Source of the DNA: Luscinia megarhynchos
Lineage: Eukaryota; Chordata; Aves; Passeriformes; Turdidae
Assembly (NCBI GenBank): GCA_034336665.1
Contig: CM067568.1
Coordinates: forward strand, 38,048,770-38,112,769
DNA: 64,000 nucleotides
Reading direction: 5' to 3'
Made by a program: the position numbers and the translations under genes. The notes below the pieces were generated by a model, which did no database searches, was not told where the DNA came from, and saw nothing but the letters and a program-made list of their open reading frames with translations. Positions 55,791 through 64,000 of this stretch are shown piece after piece (the stretch's first letter is position 1; every line of letters starts with the position of its first letter).

Positions 55791-58700
55791 CTGGTTACAT
55801 GGGATAATAGATTGGAGAATAACCATTATTCATCTTCACCTCTCAAGTGCCCCAATGGCCTTGTAGGCACAGGGCAGGGCTGGCCAGTGCCAGACTGGAT
55901 CTGGACAGAGCCAAGTTCTGCTTTTACTGGTGACTGCACAATCTAAAGACTTCTGCTAAGAAGTCCCATTCTGCTAGGAGCTGGTGCCTGTTCTGACAGT
56001 TTGGCTTCAATCTGAAAACCATGTAAGGACTCAGTGCAGTCATTTGGTAAGGGACCCTTCTAAGGTAAAGAAGCAAATTGGTTTTAGTGAGCCCCAACTC
56101 AGCAGCAATTCAACCACCAGGCTCCATTGTCTGCATGCACACACTCATAACACACAGTTTAAGGCTTTAATGTAAATGCAGCCACCACACCCCATAATTA
56201 GAAGTTACCAAAAAAACCTCCAGCCCACTTTTTTTGTAATTGCCTAAGTCGAGTCTACCAAGGGAGCATTTTCTCTTGAAGCTCAGTACTCTTGCCATTA
56301 TTCCCACCTTGGCTTCTTTCAGCTGTAGAACTCTTCCATGGCCCTCTCCTATAATTTCTTTATCCTTTCTGCCTCTAGTTTAGCCTTCAAAGCATTTAGA
56401 TAAGCCTTTGTACTCCAGTGATTCAATGGCAGATTCTGACAACAGGCATTTTAAAGCATCATCCATGTTAAATTAGCCATGTAGTCTAACGTGGCTGTTG
56501 CATCAGATTTAGCCAATTAGTTGATGGTTATGAGCTTGCCTGAGAGACTCCACAAGGTTTCTCAAAGGAATTGCTGGGTTTTACCCTTAGCCTTGTCATC
56601 AGCCCTAGGAACAATCAAACTCAGAAAAACAGCCTTGCCCCTGCACAGACAACCAATATAGCACAGAAATCCTGGGCTGGTAACACGGCCATAAACCCTT
56701 TTTGTTTTGGAAAGCTGCAAAAACTATCTATGTTTTCTGAGCAAAAACAGGTTTTTCTCCATGTGAGTTAAATATTTCTTCTAAATTAATGCTGAAAAAT
56801 TCTTCCTCCACTCAATGGTACCAAAAGCAGCAGGCAAAAGAAAAGATAGCTGGGCTAAGAAAATGCACGAAAAGCATGGATTGGATCATCCTGCAGAGAG
56901 AATGGCAATTATTTGAGACTTTTTTCCCCCCTCCCCAGTAGCAGCCCAAAATTTTATTTGCAAATCTGGGAACAAACCCAGGTTTATGCAATAGAAAGCA
57001 GGTAGATGGTGACCTGTCAAAGTTAGGAAGGTCACACAAAAATGTGGGGAAGTCCCTGTTCCACCCACCCCAAAGGAATAAGCAACCTGGTTTTGACAGA
57101 TGAAGGCTTGAGTTCCAAGCTCCTGCAGCTGAACTACGAATGTAAAAGACTAACTTGACATTGCCATGTTTTCAGGAAATACAAAGAAACAACAAAAGTA
57201 AAACTTTTGGGAATATGCAAGTTCAAAGTAATTTCACAGTAGTTTGTAGGGTCCCACTCCAAATGCAAGAGAGTATCAAGATCATCTTAATTTCCTAACA
57301 ATTACAAATCACTTCAGCTTGAGTCCTTTCATCCTGGTATTACTAATGAAGATTACTGCTGAAAATACAAGCAGACAACAAATCCCACTTTTATCTATTC
57401 CTAAAATAGGAGAAAAATCAGGGGTGCCTTTCTCCAGCACTGCTCAAGGCATGGCTTTCACCACACACTCCTGCTTTACTGGACTCTCTAATTTCCAAGA
57501 TAGAAAGATTCCAGCCATCTGTTGTAAGTACACTGAGTTCTTTCCTGAACACAGGCCATACCCAGTGAGGAGACTTCAGGCTGTGTGAAAAAAATCAGAC
57601 CTGGAGGATTCTAACAATGGACAGCCATTGCTAAGAGCCAGCTCTGCTGAAACTGCAGTGAGTGAAAGGGCTGCACATCTCCCTGCTGTAGGAAAGTGGG
57701 CTGCTTCTCCTGATCCTCATCTTATCTTTCAAGATTAAGTTAATTAAAACGAAGAAAATGGTCTATGGTCTAGCCTAAACAGATTAAAACATGTCTATAC
57801 AACAGAAAGACAAACAGGTTACTTCCCAACTGTTTAGTAAGGCAGTTACCCATAAAATGCAGTAGCTTGCAGAGATAAAATTACCATTCTGCAACTGTTT
57901 AAACCAGAGGACACAGAATTTGCTTTTTCTGTGTGACTTCCTGAAATCTTGAACCCTTGACAACCAAACTTCAGGTTCAGATGCTGCTGAGCAATCACCA
58001 TCAGGTTTATCTGCTACATAAACCTCCCTCCTGAGGCCGAGCCCTGAAAGCACTGAGACAAGCCCCAGTATTTCACTTTACTGGAACACGAAAAGCTGTA
58101 ACTGTATTTACCTTATCTTTATTACCCACAGCATCTCTTCAGCATGTTGGCAAATGATCTTGCTTACCAAACCTGGAAGATCTCGGGAACTGCTTGAACA
58201 AGCAGTGCAGTTTTCACACTTGGCAGCAGTTTGGGCTGTCGCAACATGAAGTTCAGAATCTCGAATGAAGTCCGTGCTTGGCACGCACACACTGACCAGC
58301 CACTCTGACAAGCCTCACAGCACAGTCAGCCATTGCAGGGCACAGCAGCTCTCCAACAGCTGACCAGACATCTGCAGCTTTCATTCAGAAGGCACAGCTG
58401 TGTACTCTGAGTACAGATAAAACGTCAAACTGAAGCATTGCAGGTATTCATAATCTATTTAATAGTGGGACACCAAAGAAGTACTACACATTTTTCTTGA
58501 GCACATTAGATTTTGATTTAAGCAATTGCAATTGATGCAGTAATTTCTCAAAAATAGTCTTCTATATTCTACAATCCACAGTTTACTGTATCAGTCTAAT
58601 AGGTCATATAATGATATACTGTTTGTGCTAACTGGTCTGATCTTTAGTAAAGCATCCTTCCCCTTCCTCCACCACCCCAAAAAATGTTGACAAAATTCAG

Positions 58701-58849
58701 CCAAATTAAAAAAAAAATTGTGTGACTTATTTTAGATTTTTCTGCTGACCTAAACACAATGGGAGCTACTAGTTATACATATCTTATGAACGATGTTGCA
58801 TTTTAATTCTAAAAATCTTCATGCTGTCAACAATAAAGTATTTTATACA
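55791..58849. other. Intergenic region between convergent MIA2 and FBXO33
   Basis: About 3 kb with no gene, RNA or repeat I can identify. ORFs are short and unlike known proteins. An AATAAA on the plus strand at 58832-58837 faces the FBXO33 poly(A) signal. Confidence 0.65.
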
Positions 58850-60561
58850 GCGATCAATTTTTAATGCTTTATTCATTGATTAAAAGAATATAACATTTAA
58901 CATAAACCATACAACATCAGTCATCAATTCAAACATTCAGCTGGTTTCCTTACATTTTCTGTCAGGAGTTTTTTTTAATCTGATCACATTTATAAGATAA
59001 AATCTCACCACATCTGGCATATACACACACTGTGCCAGTGGATTCACTCTACTGATGTACATATAAAATCCGCATGGTATGTGCTCACTGGAGACAAAAC
59101 AGCGCACACCTGTCAAAAGGTCATTTTAATATAAGATGGTAAAACCATTTGTAAAACACATATAAACTTTTTCCATAAATAGAATCATATCTGGACATCT
59201 GTTGCATAAATTGTGTTTTCCAAAGCTTACAATATAGCAGCCAGGTCTCAGCACTGCTGGGCACCCACGTTGGCCACTTACTTTATTATTGCAGACTGTC
59301 CTTTAAACATTAAATGCACAACATTCGTACCACTTAAAACTGGGGTCAGGTGGAAGTCTCACAGAGACCACGTCTGTACCGCGGTTGCCCTGAAACAGTT
59401 ACATCGGCTTCTAAAGCCTCTCAGATATAACAAGATTTTAAAACATACTTCATGGAATGTTCTTCATGCATCATAGCAGCTCATACCTGTGATAGAACAA
59501 GCTTTGTATTTGTTTCCTTTCCTTCCTTTACATTCACTATTCACAGTGAAACAGGTGCATGTTTGTTAAGAGTTCTGAGGTTGCTGACTGAGCCACAGCA
59601 CAGCTGTGTACCACAGGTCGAAATTCGACCTTATATATTACAATCTAGCAGTATCTGGCTGGCCAAAAGTTGGCCTGCCCCTGCCAGCATGTGGGCACTT
59701 CTTCGTTTTTAATCTATTCTTTGGCAGCTGACACAGGCGCTGACAGAGAAAATCCAGTGACTTGGTTGTTAGGGATTTCACGACTAATGTTTGTTTGCAG
59801 GTGTAGACCTTTGTATTGAATTCTTCACTGTTATGCGTTTACCTCACCGGAGCGCACATTTCTTGCTTTTTCCTTTTAAACTTTGGCCCAAAGCTAACTT
59901 TTAAGGATGATGACAGAACATGAGAACAAACAAGGAGGAGTTGGCAAAGAATCCAAAAGACTACAGCTTTATGGAGTGAATCTGTAAGTGCAGGAACCTG
60001 AACGCTAGTGTTTCACACCGCCGCTTAGCAGCTACGGAAAGCCGAGAATGGAGTTAAGCCATGCTGCAGAATCCGCATGTGAAATCAAGCAAGGTGAGAG
60101 TCTTACAGTGAGCAGCCCTGGATAGACTTCTCGTCCCTTAAGCCTATTAAGTAGCATGCTACTGGATTAAGCACACAATGACAGCAGAGAAATCCACTGG
60201 GCTATGGATATGGGTATTAAAAACAGTTGGCTCCCGAGCACAGGACTCCAATATAATAGCAAAATAATTCAAAATGCAGTTACTCAATTAAAGTTAGCCG
60301 GCAACCTCAGACAGCCTTTGGCTGTATCTTTGCAAGGTTTGGTAGACAAGTCCATTAACCGTGAAAACCCTAAACACTGCCACTTTCAGCTTCTAAACCA
60401 ATATCCGACTACGTTCTTTGATCAAGAAGTAGAATACACATATATAATTCTATATAGCTAATACTGATTAAACACAGCACAAAAGGGGTTAATTCACACT
60501 ACCGAAAAAACATAATAGGACCCTACTTGCATATGTAACCACAGGAATTGTAAATAAGGAG
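58850..60561 (-). terminator. FBXO33: FBXO33 3' UTR and poly(A) signal
   Basis: Non-coding stretch between the FBXO33 stop (60564-60562) and the first strong minus-strand AATAAA (58873-58868). Length about 1.7 kb. The end point is inferred from the hexamer only. Confidence 0.6.
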
Positions 60562-60833
60562 CTAAATGCCTTCACTGAAGCTTTGCATCTCTCTGTAAAA
60601 GTGACGGGTTGGCTCAGTGAAGACACTGAGCAGCTCTATGTCCATGACGGCGTGCCAAGGGCGACCCAATCCGAGAGAAACTTGCTCAATGAAATTGTGT
60701 ACTGGATCCACATCCTGATCAGCCAGTTCTCCTTGGTCGAATTCAATGCTTTCTTCTGTGACTTCCAGTACTTTCAGGTCAGAGCCACGAAGACGAGCAA
60801 TTGCTATAAGATTATGAGCCCAGACTGTGTAAC
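60562..60833 (-). CDS. FBXO33: FBXO33 last coding exon
   Basis: 272 nt, YTVWAHNLIAIARLRGSDLK through FTEPTRHFYREMQSFSEGI, stop TAG at 60564-60562. Acceptor CCCATAG. Confidence 0.95.
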
Positions 60834-63800
60834 CTATGGGGAAAGAAAAACAAAGTCACTCTGTCATTTTCCTACAAGGCATTTTCTTACTCTAGTACTT
60901 AATACCAGACCATCCCAGGATCTCTCCCAATGTATTCTATCATGTGCCGTCTGGCAGAATTCCCCTAGGGCAAGGTGGGGGTTTTCTGGTTTCAAGCAGT
61001 GAAGTTCTCATTTTACACTCCAAATAAGAAAGTATAAAAATATTTCAGATAGTTTCACCAAGCGTTTCTAGATCTTTTTCTCCTACTTTCAGAGCACTGG
61101 ACTACTGTAAGTTATATATAAAATTTCAAACATCCTGTGATCTACTCTGTAGTAAAATTAGAATGAAAAAAGTGAATTATCAATTAACAGAATGCATAAA
61201 AGGACTGTTTTAAAACTCTACTTATGCTAGAAAAAAATTTGCTCTCATTGCTTTAGAAGTAGACTTATTAAAAGAAAAAAAGCCACCACAAACAAACAAA
61301 AAGTCAGCATGCACACAAACCAGAAGCCTCTGCAGCCTCTTCAGATCACCCCAGTGTGTGTGTTTATGAAAATATATGTATGTTTATAACACAAAGTCAT
61401 AAAAATGTAGAAGTATCCTTCCCTTAACGAGGAAAAAAAATAAAAAAGGCCTCACAGATGGACCATGTTTTTTATTCACAGTGCCAGATCATACCACTAT
61501 GAATATCCTACTGTCTCCATCACATCCCAATGGCCACAACCTCTTTACACCCTTTCTTCATTCTGCAAGAATGTATTTAACATCTGCCTTCCTCTGGCTC
61601 CTGGACCTGCTACCTTGGTGGAAAGACTTCCCACAAAAGGTAAGCTTGAGGCAGCCCATATAAGGTGTCCTTAGCATATGTTTCCCCCTTCCTCTTTTGG
61701 TCAGTGACAAGTGGCAGCCAAAACTAGATGTAAATCAAAACTTTTTCAAAAGCAAACTAGTAACAGAAGAGGAAACATATACATAAACACACACACATAC
61801 AAAAGCCTGAGAAGCACAGGAAACTGAAGAATAACCACTTTGGGAGACAGAAGAAGAAACCTGAGCACTTCAAGCAAACTATGGCTCTGAAGGAAATTCA
61901 CAGTATAATATGACAAGTGGAGCCATGAAACATCATATGGTAAACCTCATGGAATCCAAGCATGAGGCTAAGATGCTGTACTGAGGTAACACAGCATTCT
62001 GGGTATTTCTTCCTAATAATGTTCCATCTACAGTTACTACTTGCTTGTGGTATAGTACTACAGAAGTTATGTCCACAGCTTAGAAAAGATCAGGAGGCAT
62101 TTATAAGCAGCTTAGCTAGCTTCTGCTGCAAGGAGGAGAAAAGAAGGGTAAAGAATGTGAATCCCAATGTAACAGCAAGGTGATACTTGGCCATTTTCCT
62201 GACACAGGCAGACACAGCATCTCTCCAGAGAAAGGTGATGTAGCAACAACCACTTGGTAGACAGAAGCACAAAAGATGTTTGCTGTCCCAGTGCTCTGCA
62301 CAGACTAATACTTTCTACTGAACAGACATGTACTGATATTAAATAATACTTACACTAGCTTATGTTCAGATGTTTCACCAGCTTTTAAACTTAGATAATA
62401 TATTAGAGGACTTTTCTGTAGCAGAGGGATAATTTAAGGTAACACAATTTTAATTTTTTCTTAAAGGTCCCCAAGCATGTATTCGAAATTTTAGAAGAAA
62501 CTGCTAAAATCCACACCTAGACTGGTACAGTCATGTACCAGTACCCAAAATTTGTCTCACCTGGAAACTACTAAGGAGAGACAGCTGAATTGATCATGCC
62601 TCCACTGTCCCCAGCAAAGATTTTTCAGTAAAAGACCATGGGGAATTAAAAAAAAAGAGCAAATGCAGCAGGACCTTCTGACTTCAACCAATGGAAATCT
62701 GAATGCCTACTTCCTGCTGCTGAAGGTCTCCTGTTTGTACAGAACAACTGGAGATTCACTCCCCCAGGCAGCCTGAGGAAACACATTTATTCTTATGCAA
62801 CACAATACAGTCATCGCTTAACTCCTTCATGCATCAGCAAACTTGGACTTGGTAAGCTGATTCCAGCACAAACAGAAAAACATTATTCTGCATTATTTCA
62901 CCTTACATTATTTCACTTAAAATTTGCCAGACTGTTGTAACTTCTACCACCAAGTGCTCTATTAATGCCAGAGCTGAATGAATTCTAAAAGCTATTTGCC
63001 ACTATACGGCAAATAAATAGGTGGGATAAACCTAGCTCTGGTATTACAGTGAGGCAACCCTCTCTACATATTTTTCAGCCTTCATCCGCTGGTAGTCTTA
63101 CCAAATTGGTAAAAAATTTCCTCTTCCCAGCTTTGGGATACTTAACCTGTGTTTTTTACAATCAGGAAGCAAAATCATCTAATCTTGCCATCTGAGCTCA
63201 CACAAAAACAGCAGATGTTTTCAGTTCACATACACATAACCAATTACTTAACAGAACTTGCACAGTGCAGACCACTTGTAGGAAAAGCCTCCTGAAATAC
63301 TCTCTTCTTAAGTTATCCTCATTTCTGTGAGAAATTTAATAAAATCCTACGTGACTTCTCAATAGAAGTTAGTAAGATACAAGCAGGTTTAAAACTCATA
63401 TACAATAAACACCTTCAACAACAGCATGCATAGCAATGGTGCAGCAGCCTTTTGAATAACATCCACTAAAACACACTATGATTAGAAAGGCTGAAGGCTT
63501 GTGAACATTTAAAAGCCACATCCTACACCCGTGCAACGTGTTACCTACCATGAACAGCAAGGAGAGACAGTCTTGTGCACCTCCAGGCTAATAAGACAAG
63601 TGGATCTTCATTCCGGTTGTCACTGAGATCTGGGAAGGCAGACATATCTATCACATCATTCATTAGTATAAAATGAGTGAGGAACTTGTCATACTGCCTG
63701 GATATGAGGTCAACAACAGCCCCTGAAACATAAGTGACATAGCTGTCAAAGTGAATCCTCTCTAGGGGGATACTGGGCTTAAGAATCCTTAACATATCAT

Positions 63801-63986
63801 CACTCTTGACATCAAAAGCCATTATATAGACCCGAAGATTAGTGCTGTTGCGAGTCAGCGCCTGCCAATTCTCATCTTTTGGCATATTGTCCAATGACTT
63901 GTGCATTATGGAAACACTGTGGACCAGCAGAGACAGTCGATGCAAAGGCACATGGTTGCTGTCAGCCAGGACTCTTGCCATTTCAG
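60562..63986 (-). CDS. FBXO33: FBXO33, F-box protein 33 (last two coding exons; 5' part outside window)
   Basis: Substrate receptor of an SCF (SKP1-CUL1-F-box) ubiquitin ligase, reported to target YBX1. Minus-strand exons 63986-63549 and 60833-60562 join in phase through a Gly codon (VHG-YTVWAHN) and give about 235 C-terminal residues of a protein of roughly 555. Recognised by MARVLADSNHVPLHRLSLLV, SIPLERIHFDSYVTYVSGAV, RQYDKFLTHFILMNDVIDMS and RGSDLKVLEVTEESIEFDQG, ending REMQSFSEGI. This is the C-terminal leucine-rich-like half. The F-box itself should lie in upstream exons right of position 64000. A TTTTACAG acceptor at 63994-63987 shows the exon starts at 63986 and that the internal ATG at 63981 is not the true start. 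Confidence 0.95.
60834..63548 (-). other. FBXO33 last intron
   Basis: 2.7 kb AT-rich intron with a short CACACACATAC run near 61785-61800. No further gene or named repeat seen. Confidence 0.75.
63549..63986 (-). CDS. FBXO33: FBXO33 penultimate coding exon
   Basis: 438 nt, MARVLADSNHVPLHRLSLLV through NRNEDPLVLLAWRCTRLSLL. Donor GTAGGT. Confidence 0.95.
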
Positions 63987-64000
63987 CTGTAAAATCACAG

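Noticed and set aside
60583..61002. 139-aa plus-strand ORF
   Set aside because: Antisense to the last FBXO33 exon, whose minus-strand protein is clearly conserved.

Overview
The window is nuclear DNA from a vertebrate, almost certainly a bird. The genes are multi-exon with GT-AG introns and CpG-island promoters. The interspersed repeats are avian in style: a CR1 LINE 3' end at about 31.04-31.34 kb, an older CR1-like relic near 18.7-18.96 kb, and a solo LTR at 31.73-32.32 kb of a type common in bird genomes. Species cannot be fixed from sequence alone. Gene order TRAPPC6B(-), PNN(+), MIA2(+), FBXO33(-) matches the human 14q21.1 block as I know it.

Layout. 1-3053, minus strand: first four coding exons of TRAPPC6B, whose last part lies beyond the left edge. 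2.64-4.4 kb: CpG-rich head-to-head promoter shared by TRAPPC6B and PNN, with six ATTGG (inverted CCAAT) boxes. 3999-12830, plus: all nine coding exons of PNN (pinin, 695 aa), then several poly(A) signals to about 13.93 kb. 13.9-20.6 kb: intergenic, with a CR1-like relic and a diverged tandem duplication. 20794-55369, plus: MIA2. It has an upstream start giving the secreted/luminal SH3 (TALI) N-terminus, and a CpG-island start at 30.2-30.6 kb giving the short cTAGE5 form (826 aa by my splice model). 58.85-64.0 kb, minus: the last two coding exons and 3' UTR of FBXO33; its F-box exon lies beyond the right edge.

The genes are mostly functionally independent neighbours. TRAPPC6B (Golgi tethering) and MIA2 (ER exit sites) both serve the early secretory pathway. 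PNN is a nuclear-speckle splicing factor. FBXO33 is an SCF ubiquitin-ligase receptor.

The most notable observation concerns the long (TALI) form of MIA2. Its large luminal exon runs into a stop at 25401-25403. The following DNA still reads like the same acidic protein but carries frameshifts and many stops. Three downstream luminal/membrane-proximal exons (28425-29135) remain open, phase-compatible and flanked by good splice sites. Either this bird makes a truncated, membrane-free TALI protein, or splicing removes the decayed stretch. Also notable are a near-perfect HNF1-type palindrome 200 bp upstream of the TALI start, a full-length solo LTR beginning 8 bp downstream of the transmembrane exon's end, and an extra hydrophobic exon at 29043-29135.

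All exon boundaries were read by eye from splice consensus and reading-frame continuity. Comparisons with human proteins are from memory, not from a search.
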